A stretch of 64,000 nt of DNA from a bacterium (lineage in GTDB: Bacteria; Zhuqueibacterota; QNDG01; JAFGCO01): the NCBI GenBank assembly GCA_016932575.1, contig JAFGCO010000034.1, positions 1 through 64,000 on the forward strand. Direction: 5' to 3'. Below are positions 8,466-16,742 of this stretch, piece by piece. Under the pieces are notes generated by a model. It was not told where the DNA came from, searched no databases, and saw only the letters and a list, made by a program, of their open reading frames with translations. The translations under genes and the position numbers were made by a program. Each line of letters begins with the position of its first letter. Positions within the stretch are counted from its first letter, which is position 1.

Positions 8466-9194
8466 TTACATCTTTCGAATACGTACGTCGATGTCTGGGT
8501 TGTCTTTTAAAAGTTCAACCAACCGGGATGTGTCCGTATTGCCGTAATGATAGGGATAAATCACTTTTGGCATGAAAGCCCTTGCCGCATCGGTGACCAT
8601 TTCGGGTGTCATGGTGTAAGGCACGTTCATGGGCAGAAAGGCGATATCGATATTCTTCAGAGATTTCATCTCCGGTGTGTTTTCCGTATCGCCGGCCACA
8701 TAGATCCGTTTGTCTCCCATTGTCAAAATATAACCGTTCCCTTCCCCTTTGACATGATAGGGCTCGCCATTGTCGCGTTTATGTACAATATTATACATCG
8801 GAACCGCTTCGACAGGGATGCCGTTGATGGTCCTTATATCCCCGTTTTTCATAATGATGCCGCCCTCGATCTGTTCCGAACAGAGTTGCGTACAAATCAG
8901 TTCGGTTGAGTCGGTCCTGATTTCGATTAATGCCTCCGGATCCAGATGGTCCCTGTGGTGATGCGTGATGAGAATCAGATCTGCGTCGGGCAGTTTTGAA
9001 TAATCACCCACACGCGTAAACGGATCGATATGAATCACCTGGCTTTTATAAGTAAACATGAGAGAGCCATGACCGATAAAGGTGATTTCCAGATTTCCCC
9101 CTGATGTGAGTATCACATCTTTTTGCAGACTTTGCTGGGCCGGTAATGCGCAGAAACTGATGAGCATTATGAAAAGGATATATTGAATTTTCAT
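8466..9194 (-). CDS. Exported MBL-fold metal-dependent hydrolase (UlaG/UPF0173-like)
   Basis: The product is 242 residues with a signal peptide (M-K-I-Q-Y-I-L-F-I-M-L-I-S-F-C-A-L-P-A-Q). The metal-binding motif H-x-H-x-D-H is at 78-83, and a G-D-T-E loop near 168 supplies the bridging Asp. A late Y-P-Y-H-Y-G gives another His. Order and length match the UPF0173/UlaG branch of the metallo-beta-lactamase superfamily. That branch hydrolyses varied substrates, so beta-lactamase activity should not be assumed. The ribosome site AGGAGA lies six bases before the ATG. It is the first gene of a minus-strand group with the GNAT gene. Confidence 0.85.
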   Translation of the reverse strand: MKIQYILFIMLISFCALPAQQSLQKDVILTSGGNLEITFIGHGSLMFTYKSQVIHIDPFTRVGDYSKLPDADLILITHHHRDHLDPEALIEIRTDSTELICTQLCSEQIEGGIIMKNGDIRTINGIPVEAVPMYNIVHKRDNGEPYHVKGEGNGYILTMGDKRIYVAGDTENTPEMKSLKNIDIAFLPMNVPYTMTPEMVTDAARAFMPKVIYPYHYGNTDTSRLVELLKDNPDIDVRIRKM

Positions 9195-9520
9195 GTGAAT
9201 CTCCTGTCATTTATTTGAATTGACTCTAGGAAAATAATACAGAAAATGGTCAAATCAAAACGACAAATTCCGGCATGTTGTTTTTAAGATATTCAAAATT
9301 TAATCCGTGCATTTTCTTCAATAGTTTTATATATTCCAGTATATTAAAACATATTACCTGCAGGTCAGGGATTATGGATCATCGAGCCTTTGTTTCAGTA
9401 ACCGGTTTTCCCACTGTATTGAATTCTATGCGCTTATCCAAGGGTGCTTAACATTTAAATCTGAAATCCTGAAGTCATCACTATATTTGAATGCATTACC
9501 GGTCGAATCGGAGGGCAATC
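9195..9520. other. Divergent intergenic region, AT-rich
   Basis: These 326 bases separate the minus-strand MBL gene from the plus-strand GH114-like gene and must hold both promoters. TATATT-like boxes occur on the plus strand near 9327-9347, but I see no convincing -35 partner on either strand. No ORF with a ribosome site and no strong inverted repeat was found. Confidence 0.4.
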
Positions 9521-10741
9521 ATGCATCGATCTGTTTATTACAACTGTGCCTTGCTTTTCATCTTTTTGTCAGGTATTCTGAGCGCGCGGAAGGATATTCC
9601 AGAAATTTCAAATTTCACCTATCAGCTTCAAAATCTCGATCCGGTAACTGTGGGTAAAACCGGATTTGATCTGGTGATTATGGATTATTCGTCTGAAGGG
9701 GATGATGAATCTGCATATACGGCCGATGAGATTGCCTCCTTAAAAAACAGCAGCGGAGGACAAAAAATTATTTTGTCCTATCTGAGTATTGGCGAAGCAG
9801 AGGATTACCGGTTTTACTGGAAGAAAAACTGGAAGCCCGGGAATCCGGACTGGCTGGATGAAGAGAACCCGGATTGGGAGGGCAATTATAAGGTTCGCTA
9901 TTGGAATCCGGTGTGGCAGGCGATCATTTATTCTTATCTGGATCGTATCCTGAGTGCCGGTTTTGACGGTGTGTACCTGGATATAATTGATGCTTATGAA
10001 ACATACCTTCATTTCAGTTCAGTACAGGCCAGTCTTGAAATGGTCCGTTTTGTAAAATCCATTCGTGAGTATGCCCGGTATCAGAATTCCGGCTTTGTCA
10101 TTTTTGTGCAGAATGCAGCCGAGCTGGCGGATATGCATCCCGAATATCTTGATTGTGTGGACGGGATCGGTCAGGAAGATATCTATTACGGATATGAGGG
10201 TGACGGTGAGGCCACCGATCCTGCTGTGAGCCGGGAAATTGAAACCTGTCTTGATAAGTTTCTGAATCAGGGGAAGACCGTGCTTACTGTGGATTATCCA
10301 TTTTCAGAAAGCGAAGATATACCACACTTTGATGAATCAACCCTGAATAAAATTACCGATGCCTATACCAAATCCAGGGACAGGGGCTATATTCCATACT
10401 GCACAGTCCGCGAACTCAGCTATCTGACCATCAATCCCGGATATGAACCGACAAGCGTGAAAGAAATGGTCAGGGCAGATTGTTTTCTATTGTTACATAA
10501 CTATCCCAATCCATTTAACGGACAGACAACGATCCGTTATCAGCTGTCCGCAGGAAGCAGGGTGAAGGTCAGGATTGTCGATATATTAGGAAGAGAGATC
10601 GAAGTGTTGGTGGATGAAGGGCAGCCGGCGGGACGATACCGGATACATTGGGATGCCTCCGGTGTGCCTTCTGGTATTTATTTTTATGAGATCACTGACG
10701 GAGATTATCATGCGGTGAAGAAGATGGAATTGATGAAATAA
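9521..10741 (+). CDS. Secreted GH114/TM1410-like glycoside hydrolase with sorting domain
   Basis: ATG 9521 follows GGAGGG; an ATG at 9491 in frame has no ribosome site. The 406-residue product has a signal peptide ending near L-S-A-R. The body looks like the endo-alpha-1,4-polygalactosaminidase (GH114/TM1410) barrel. It has I-M-D-Y-S after strand 1, I-I-L-S-Y-L-S-I-G-E-A-E-D-Y-R, then W-K-P-G-N-P-D-W-L and G-F-D-G-V-Y-L-D-I-I-D-A-Y-E, with acidic residues where the family has its active site. Residues about 320-406 are a FlgD-like sorting domain starting at N-Y-P-N-P-F-N-G. The family acts on galactosamine-rich polysaccharide; the actual substrate here is an inference. Length of the catalytic part (about 280) is normal. 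Confidence 0.8.
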   Translation: MHRSVYYNCALLFIFLSGILSARKDIPEISNFTYQLQNLDPVTVGKTGFDLVIMDYSSEGDDESAYTADEIASLKNSSGGQKIILSYLSIGEAEDYRFYWKKNWKPGNPDWLDEENPDWEGNYKVRYWNPVWQAIIYSYLDRILSAGFDGVYLDIIDAYETYLHFSSVQASLEMVRFVKSIREYARYQNSGFVIFVQNAAELADMHPEYLDCVDGIGQEDIYYGYEGDGEATDPAVSREIETCLDKFLNQGKTVLTVDYPFSESEDIPHFDESTLNKITDAYTKSRDRGYIPYCTVRELSYLTINPGYEPTSVKEMVRADCFLLLHNYPNPFNGQTTIRYQLSAGSRVKVRIVDILGREIEVLVDEGQPAGRYRIHWDASGVPSGIYFYEITDGDYHAVKKMELMK

Positions 10742-10906
10742 GGAAAATTTGGAAAGCATGATTACACGAAGATTCATGATTTTATGTCTTTTTGTGTGTG
10801 TGATGAGAGATTGGGATTAGAACGACTGCCATTTAGGAATAAGCCACAACAGGTGAAATGTCATCAAAGTCTAATAATCAAATTCAGGATAAATGTGGGC
10901 GGTCAT

Positions 10907-12454
10907 ATGAAGCGGTTTAATTGCTTTGTCTGGATGATTGTAATTTGGCCGTTTTTGTTAACGGGTCAGCGCATCCGGCCCGGCGACTTGGAATACCTTG
11001 GTGCATTTCGTTTGCCGGAGGGGCCTGATGAAATCGGCTGGGGTTACAGCGGTCAGGGATTGACCTATTATCCGAACGGCGATCCGACAGGCCCCGAAGA
11101 TGGATTTGCGGGATCTTTGTTTGGAATCGGTCATGATTGGAACACCTATGTCTCGGAAGTCAGTATTCCGGTGCCGGTGATCTCTTTAAATAAAAACGTC
11201 GATGAGCTCAACACGGCTGTAACACTTCAGCCTTTTCAAAATATTCGTCCCGCCTATTTTGAAGATGTCTATCTGGAGCAAACCCGGACAGGATTGGCCT
11301 ATCTGCCTGCACAAGGGAAACAATCTTCAGGAAAACTCTATTACTGTTTCGCAGCCCATATGGGGGAAACAGAAACCCGTCCAACACATGGCTGGTGCGA
11401 TTTGGATCTCTCAAATCCGCAATCCGCAGGTCCCTGGCGATTGGGTGAATACTGGAATTATGTGACTGCGGATTATGTATTTGAAATTTCTGAATCCTGG
11501 GCAGAACTGTACACGCCGGGATTGCGGCTGGCAGCCGGAAGGTTCCGGGACGGCGGCCAGGGTTCTCAGGGACCCACGATGTTTGCCTATGGTCCCTGGA
11601 ACCACGGCAATCCACCAGAGCAGGGGAGTACAATTTCCTGCACACCTCTGCTTCTGTACGGTGATGTCTATATCGAAGGCAATCCGACCATGAATGGTTA
11701 CCATCATTCTGATGCATGGGACGGCGGGGCCTGGCTGACTGCAGGTGATCGATCCGCTGTGATATTTACCGGCACCAAGGGCCAGGGCCGATGCTGGTAT
11801 GGATTGATCGACGGAACGGTCTGGGAGGAGCCTTACCCTAACGACAAACCGGATTATCTCCTGGAAACCCGCGGCTGGTGGAGCGAGCGTTTTGAGGGTC
11901 AGATGATTTTTTATGATACGGATGATCTTGCCGCCGTAGCCCGGGGAACACTTGAATCCTGGGAACCGCAGCCTTATGATTCACTCAATCTGGATCCCTG
12001 CCTGTATCATATTGAGTCTGAACGGCAAAAATCACATGTCATGGCCTGTGCCTTTGACCGGGAGAGGGGATATTTGTATGTCATGGAGCCGGAAGCGGAT
12101 GATGACAAGAGTCTGATCCATGTCTGGCGGGTGCAAGGCGAAGAAACCAATGTTCATCGAAGTCCATCCACTGTTCAGGGATTTCAGCTGCTTCAGGCCT
12201 ATCCGAATCCATGCAATCGGAGCATGGTTATCCGGTATCGGCTAAACGGGATTGCATCAGTCCAATTAAAGATCCTGGACAATCGGGGACGGCTTTGTAA
12301 CACTCTTTTTAATGGCTGCCAATACCCTGGAGATCACATCTTCTCATGGAATGCGACCGATGCGTATGGAAAATGGCTTCCGTCCGGTCTGTATATCATT
12401 TACCTGAGAGCCGGACATTTTTATCAGGTTAAAAAATTTATTCTGTTAAACTGA
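10907..12454 (+). CDS. Secreted protein of unknown function with C-terminal sorting domain
   Basis: ATG 10907 gives a clean signal peptide (M-K-R-F-N-C-F-V-W-M-I-V-I-W-P-F-L-L-T-G-Q); the frame is open to 10784 but without a ribosome site there. The 515-residue product is rich in W, G, Y and P, with repeated short beta-type segments. I do not recognise a family, though a propeller or lectin-like beta fold would fit. The last 90 residues read A-Y-P-N-P-C-N-R-S and end in G-L-Y-I-I-Y-L-R, a FlgD-like/type IX sorting domain with Cys in place of the usual Phe. It lies 165 bases after the GH114-like gene on the same strand, and both are secreted. Confidence 0.75.
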   Translation: MKRFNCFVWMIVIWPFLLTGQRIRPGDLEYLGAFRLPEGPDEIGWGYSGQGLTYYPNGDPTGPEDGFAGSLFGIGHDWNTYVSEVSIPVPVISLNKNVDELNTAVTLQPFQNIRPAYFEDVYLEQTRTGLAYLPAQGKQSSGKLYYCFAAHMGETETRPTHGWCDLDLSNPQSAGPWRLGEYWNYVTADYVFEISESWAELYTPGLRLAAGRFRDGGQGSQGPTMFAYGPWNHGNPPEQGSTISCTPLLLYGDVYIEGNPTMNGYHHSDAWDGGAWLTAGDRSAVIFTGTKGQGRCWYGLIDGTVWEEPYPNDKPDYLLETRGWWSERFEGQMIFYDTDDLAAVARGTLESWEPQPYDSLNLDPCLYHIESERQKSHVMACAFDRERGYLYVMEPEADDDKSLIHVWRVQGEETNVHRSPSTVQGFQLLQAYPNPCNRSMVIRYRLNGIASVQLKILDNRGRLCNTLFNGCQYPGDHIFSWNATDAYGKWLPSGLYIIYLRAGHFYQVKKFILLN

Positions 12455-12800
12455 TTTGTCAGAATTATTCGGCGGCTTGGTTTTTTAATCCTCTCGATTG
12501 ATTTCAAGGGGTTCTGTACGAGTGCCAAGGATAATTTGGGCTTGGTTTTTGCAAAAATACAAAAATTAACCTATATAACTGAAAAACCTATACTTTTTTC
12601 ACCAAAACCGGTTAAAAAAGTACTGTCTCCTACTTCAGTTTATTAATAAAGAATATTCAGAGAATCCGCATTATGAAATATGGTTCAATTTATAACAATT
12701 GATATTCAGCGTTGTATTTTTAAGGACTCAGTATTGAGAGATATGATGATGCAAAAAGACCGCATTTTTATTGGATTTATCATATGATCCTGAGGTGATA
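12455..12800. other. Intergenic region before the signalling island
   Basis: These 346 AT-rich bases hold no ORF with a ribosome site. An 8-bp palindrome AACCGGTT lies at 12606-12613, and two similar A-A-C-C-T-A-T-A stretches lie at about 12570-12595. No terminator with a clear U-tract follows the upstream gene. The promoter of the corrinoid-protein operon must be here, but I cannot place it with confidence. Confidence 0.4.
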
Positions 12801-13460
12801 ATGAAGGAGACCATTCAGGATCACTTATTTGCACTGATGCTGAAATCGAGAAAAGATGCCGCCGTTCAACTGATTGCGCAGTATGCAGATCAATATGGCA
12901 GTGAAGCGGCTGTCATTCACTTGCTGGAACCGGCCTTGAACCGTTTCGGAGTGATTTGGGCCGGTCAGGAAAATGTAAGTTTGGCGCAGGGGTATATTGT
13001 CGCAAGGATCGCAGAGGAGGTGCTGGCAGGAGCGGCCGCAGCGAAACCGGTGTATATCGGTCAAAAAAAGGGACCAATTGTTATTGGAAATATTGAAGAT
13101 GATTATCATGACCTGGGCCGAAAACTCGTTACCACATTTTTACGGGCTTATGGATGGCAGGTGGTCGATATGGGGAACGATGTTTTAGCGGAAGACCTGT
13201 TTGATCAGGCTCAAAGCGTGAAGTCAAAAGTCATTGCTGTATCTGCGATGATGTATACGACAGCGATGAATATTCAGAAAGTTCGGCAGGTGATCAATCG
13301 TCACGGCCTGAAAGGAAAAATAAAGCTGGCTGTGGGCGGAGCTGTCTTTTTACTGCGCCCTGAATTGGTTGATGAAGTGGGGGGAGACGGCACTTCCCGA
13401 AACGCATTGGGAGCTCCCGAATTGATGAAGTCGCTTTGGGAAGCGGCCGATCGTCTGTAG
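12801..13460 (+). CDS. Cobalamin (corrinoid)-binding protein, MtaC/MtbC type
   Basis: ATG 12801 follows GAGGTGA; a TTG at 12771 in frame has no ribosome site. The 219-residue product has the two-domain build of methyltransferase corrinoid proteins. A helical cap occupies about 1-85, and a Rossmann-like B12 domain follows with D-Y-H-D-L-G at 101-106. This is the D-x-H-x-x-G signature whose His (103) is the lower axial ligand of cobalt. Downstream S-A-M-M-Y and A-V-G-G-A-V-F take the places of the usual S-x-L and G-G motifs. Such proteins carry a methyl group between two methyltransferases. It is 9 bases before a UroD-family gene and heads a group that runs into a sensor kinase, so a sensing role is possible. 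Confidence 0.85.
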   Translation: MKETIQDHLFALMLKSRKDAAVQLIAQYADQYGSEAAVIHLLEPALNRFGVIWAGQENVSLAQGYIVARIAEEVLAGAAAAKPVYIGQKKGPIVIGNIEDDYHDLGRKLVTTFLRAYGWQVVDMGNDVLAEDLFDQAQSVKSKVIAVSAMMYTTAMNIQKVRQVINRHGLKGKIKLAVGGAVFLLRPELVDEVGGDGTSRNALGAPELMKSLWEAADRL

Positions 13461-13469
13461 GAGATCTTA

Positions 13470-14498
13470 ATGAACAGCATGGAAAGAATACAGGCAACGA
13501 TTCGGGGAATGGATAAGGATCGCTGTGCTGTCAGTTTAACCCTGAGTTTATTTGGCGCTCGGTTAATCCAATGTCCTCTGGAAACCTATTACACGGATGC
13601 TGTCTGCTATTCTCGGGGGCAGGAAGAGGTCCTCAGGCACTGTCATCCGGATATTCTTTTCGGTCCTTTTGCTCTGCCACTGGAAGGCAGGGCATTCGGA
13701 AGCGACATCCGGTTTATGGATAAAAATCCGCCCAATCTGAAGCGGCCGGCATGGGCCTCCGTTCGGGAGATGCCGCGGTTGAACTTTCCTGATCTGGATT
13801 CTGATCCGACCATGCTGTATTTTTTCGAAGCGGTGCATCATATGAAAAAAATCCATGGGAATAAAATACCGATCGCTGCGATCACGCTTTCGCCTGTCGA
13901 TCTTCCTGTGATGCTGTTTGGAATTCATGGATGGCTTGAATCCGTTCTGTTTTATAAAGATGAAACCAGAAAACTCATGGATAAACTGGTTCCTTACTGC
14001 ATAAAAAAGATCAATCGATTCATGGAATCGGGTGCAGCTTTTGTTGTCATGCCCTGTGCGTTTGCGAATCCTTCGGTTATTACACGCGAAATTGCAGAAA
14101 CAATCATGCTGCCAGTTTTAAACGATACTTTCCGTGAATCAAAGGGCCCGCTGCTGATTCATTCCGCAGGAGCACCGCTTATTCCCTTTCTGGATTTATA
14201 TTATGATTTGCCCGGGGTGTCCGGATTCGTATTAAACGGAGAGGAAGACATTCGCCTGGCCCGCAGGAGGGTGGGCCCGGAAAAGGTGCTGATCGGCAAT
14301 GTGGAAGGTCCCACCCTGGTCAATCATTCAATCGATAAAATTGAACAGATCTGCAGGCAGACACTGGATGCGTGTGGAGACGATCCCCGATTTATTTTTG
14401 GAACCACCGGTGCAGATATCGCTTATGATACTCCTGTCAGCAATATCCAGGTATTTACGAAGACTTCTGATGCAGCTGGAAGAGGAAAACTGTTATGA
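13470..14498 (+). CDS. Uroporphyrinogen decarboxylase-family (MtaA/CmuA-like) protein lacking zinc cysteines
   Basis: The 342-residue product has the UroD barrel: start M-E-R-I-Q-A-T-I-R-G, a central G-A-A-F-V-V-M-P, and the ending F-G-T-T-G-A-D-I-A-Y-D-T-P-V-S-N-I. In MtaA/MtbA-type corrinoid methyltransferases a H-x-C...C motif binds zinc and activates a thiol. Here the positions read H231-S-A233 and G-A315-D, so both cysteines are replaced by Ala. The N-terminal catalytic arginines of true HemE are not evident, so haem synthesis is unlikely. The neighbouring corrinoid protein supports methyl-corrinoid binding, but thiol methylation seems lost. Its stop overlaps the next start (ATGA at 14495-14498), implying translational coupling to the kinase. 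Confidence 0.8.
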   Translation: MNSMERIQATIRGMDKDRCAVSLTLSLFGARLIQCPLETYYTDAVCYSRGQEEVLRHCHPDILFGPFALPLEGRAFGSDIRFMDKNPPNLKRPAWASVREMPRLNFPDLDSDPTMLYFFEAVHHMKKIHGNKIPIAAITLSPVDLPVMLFGIHGWLESVLFYKDETRKLMDKLVPYCIKKINRFMESGAAFVVMPCAFANPSVITREIAETIMLPVLNDTFRESKGPLLIHSAGAPLIPFLDLYYDLPGVSGFVLNGEEDIRLARRRVGPEKVLIGNVEGPTLVNHSIDKIEQICRQTLDACGDDPRFIFGTTGADIAYDTPVSNIQVFTKTSDAAGRGKLL

Positions 14499-16660
14499 AA
14501 TCGCCGAATTCCATCCGTTGCCTGGCCTGTTCGATATTTAAGGATTTTTTAGATGCCATTTTATCCGAAGGCGAGATGAATCTTGATGTGGAGTATATTT
14601 CCTCTATGCTGCATATGCATCCTTCCAGGCTCGATGAAATACTTGAAGAAAAATTGGCCGAAAACCAGAATATTTCACGAAACACACTGATTCTATTCGG
14701 AGATTGCCATCCGTATATGCAAGACCAGATGAAACGATATCATGCGCACCGGGTGGCCGGCATCAACTGTGCTGAAATCTTATTAGGACGGAAAACATAC
14801 CAGGCCCTGCGAAAGGAGGGTGTTTTTTTCTTAATGCCTGAATGGACGATTCACTGGAAGGAAGTGTTTCAGCAGGAATTGGGTCTGGACAACACATTGG
14901 CGAAAGAAATGATGCAAGACATGCATTCCAGGCTCGTTTATCTGGATTTAGGCACCAGGCGGATTCCCCGAATGATTCTGAATGAAATCTCCGAGTACAC
15001 CGGTCTGCCGGTAAAGATCATGAAAGTCGATCCCAGTTTATTTAAAACGCACCTTGAATCTGCCTTAAAATCCCTTCAGGGGGACTTGTCTGTACAATCC
15101 ACAGAGCAGCAGAATCTAGCATTTCAAAGCATGGCCCTGGATATGATCGAGGCCATGCTGCATCAGGCGGATAATCCAAACCAGCTTCAATCGGATATTG
15201 CCAGTCAGATGCGCGCTTTTACGGGCGCCCGGGTCGTCATTCTGGCCCAGTTTGTAGATGAATTTGACAAACCGGGACATAAAATAATGGTTGTTGATCC
15301 TGAACGGCACAGGGATATTGAAAAGGCGGATTCAGTGCATGCAATGCTCTGGGAAACCCGTCATTTAATGCAATCGAAATTGTGGGAGCCGAATGCTGTC
15401 AATCCGGATATTGGCCGTTTTATGAAAGATGCCAATTTTGAAATGTCGATCGCCGTTCCCCTTCATGTAGGTAAAAAACGGGTGGGAGCATTATTGCTTC
15501 TGGGACTGCCCGATGATAATTCCATCGGGATGGCTCTAAAAATGCTGGATATTATTGCAACGATCCTGGCCCTTATTTTCAGAAATGCTTTGTTATTGAG
15601 TCACCAGGAAAATATCATCGAAAAACAGACGCGAAAGCTTAGGGAAAGCGAGTCCAAATATCGGCTGCTTTTTAATGTTGCCGGTGATTCTATTGTTATC
15701 CATTCATTACATGGAAATTTTATTGAAGTTAATGATATTGCCTGCGAGGCTCTGGGATACTCGCACGATGAACTGCTGCGATTGCATCTAAAGGACATTG
15801 ATGCGTCTCCTTCGGATTACGCCATGAATCTTCATCTCAAAACAATTCAAAAAAAAGGAGCGCTGGTATTTGAATCAGAACTTCGAACAAAGGAAGGACA
15901 ATTGCTTCCTGTTGAAATTAACAGCCGTTTGATCGATTATGAAGGCGGTTCGGCCATTCTCAGTGTTGTCCGGGATATTTCAGAGCGTAAGCAGCAGGAT
16001 AAAAAGCTGGAATCCTTACTGAAGGAAAAGGAGGTGCTTTTAAAGGAAGTTTATCATCGGGTGAAAAATAATTTTATGATTATTTCCAGCCTGCTGCATC
16101 TTCAGTCTTCCAAAATAAAAAATCAGAAAGCGCTTTCATTGTTTCAGGAAAGCCGGGACCGAGTCCAGACAATGGCTTTAATTCACCAACAATTGTATCG
16201 TTCTGCAGATTTGGCCAGTATCAATTTTAAGAGTTTCATTGAACAACTGACAGGCAATCTTTACCGTTCCTATGTTTCCAATCCTTCCAAAATTAAGCTG
16301 CTGCAGCATGTGGATGATGTTTCTATCAGTGTGAACAAGGCCATTCCTTGCGGATTAATTCTCAATGAGTTGATCACAAATGCATTAAAATATGCCTTTC
16401 CTGGCAACCGGGAAGGTCTGCTTAAAGTGGAATTGCTGTCGCCTGATGAGAACCAAATAAAATTACATGTTTGTGATAATGGTGTGGGATTACCGAAAGA
16501 GATTGATGTTGCCAAAAGTGAGTCACTGGGTTTACGCATGGTAAGCATGTTATCACAGCAGATCAGGGGGAAATTAAGGGTAAAATCCAGTAAAGGTTTA
16601 TGTGTTACTATTACTTTTCCAAGGGGGGAAGAGCAGACAGTCGAAGAAGTAAAAGAGTAA
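14495..16660 (+). CDS. DUF1638-GAF-PAS-HisKA_2 sensor histidine kinase
   Basis: A 721-residue cytosolic protein with no membrane segment. Residues about 8-200 resemble DUF1638, a domain I recall from genomes rich in corrinoid methyltransferases. They contain R-C-L-A-C-S, S-M-L-H-M-H-P-S-R-L, L-F-G-D-C-H-P, I-N-C-A-E-I-L-L-G-R, F-F-L-M-P-E-W and R-L-V-Y-L-D-L-G, with conserved Cys/His. A GAF-like domain (about 205-370) and a PAS domain (about 380-505) follow. The HisKA_2 box E-V-Y-H-R-V-K-N-N has the phosphoacceptor His521, with the ATPase N-box L-N-E-L-I-T-N-A-L-K-Y-A-F-P and G-box D-N-G-V-G-L. Its start overlaps the UroD stop. I infer that it reads the state of the corrinoid/UroD pair. A response regulator gene follows 82 bases later. 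Confidence 0.85.
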   Translation: MKSPNSIRCLACSIFKDFLDAILSEGEMNLDVEYISSMLHMHPSRLDEILEEKLAENQNISRNTLILFGDCHPYMQDQMKRYHAHRVAGINCAEILLGRKTYQALRKEGVFFLMPEWTIHWKEVFQQELGLDNTLAKEMMQDMHSRLVYLDLGTRRIPRMILNEISEYTGLPVKIMKVDPSLFKTHLESALKSLQGDLSVQSTEQQNLAFQSMALDMIEAMLHQADNPNQLQSDIASQMRAFTGARVVILAQFVDEFDKPGHKIMVVDPERHRDIEKADSVHAMLWETRHLMQSKLWEPNAVNPDIGRFMKDANFEMSIAVPLHVGKKRVGALLLLGLPDDNSIGMALKMLDIIATILALIFRNALLLSHQENIIEKQTRKLRESESKYRLLFNVAGDSIVIHSLHGNFIEVNDIACEALGYSHDELLRLHLKDIDASPSDYAMNLHLKTIQKKGALVFESELRTKEGQLLPVEINSRLIDYEGGSAILSVVRDISERKQQDKKLESLLKEKEVLLKEVYHRVKNNFMIISSLLHLQSSKIKNQKALSLFQESRDRVQTMALIHQQLYRSADLASINFKSFIEQLTGNLYRSYVSNPSKIKLLQHVDDVSISVNKAIPCGLILNELITNALKYAFPGNREGLLKVELLSPDENQIKLHVCDNGVGLPKEIDVAKSESLGLRMVSMLSQQIRGKLRVKSSKGLCVTITFPRGEEQTVEEVKE

Positions 16661-16742
16661 GGCTGATAAATTCAGTTAAAGATCTGGTAAATCATTCAGC
16701 AAAGATACAGTGAATGATTGATGTAATCAAGAGGATATTATT

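Noticed and set aside
8466-9194. Beta-lactamase resistance gene
   Set aside because: The motif pattern fits the UlaG/UPF0173 branch of the MBL fold, which is not associated with beta-lactam hydrolysis.
10757-10781. Two CATGATT direct repeats after the GH114-like gene
   Set aside because: Short, AT-rich and not tied to a promoter; CATGATT also turns up elsewhere in the window by chance.
12606-12613. AACCGGTT palindrome as operator of the corrinoid operon
   Set aside because: Only eight bases, single copy, nearly 190 bases before the gene and without a promoter next to it.
13470-14498. True uroporphyrinogen decarboxylase (hemE)
   Set aside because: The N-terminal R-x-A-R-Q-A-G-R type signature is absent, and the gene sits between a corrinoid protein and a kinase rather than with haem genes.
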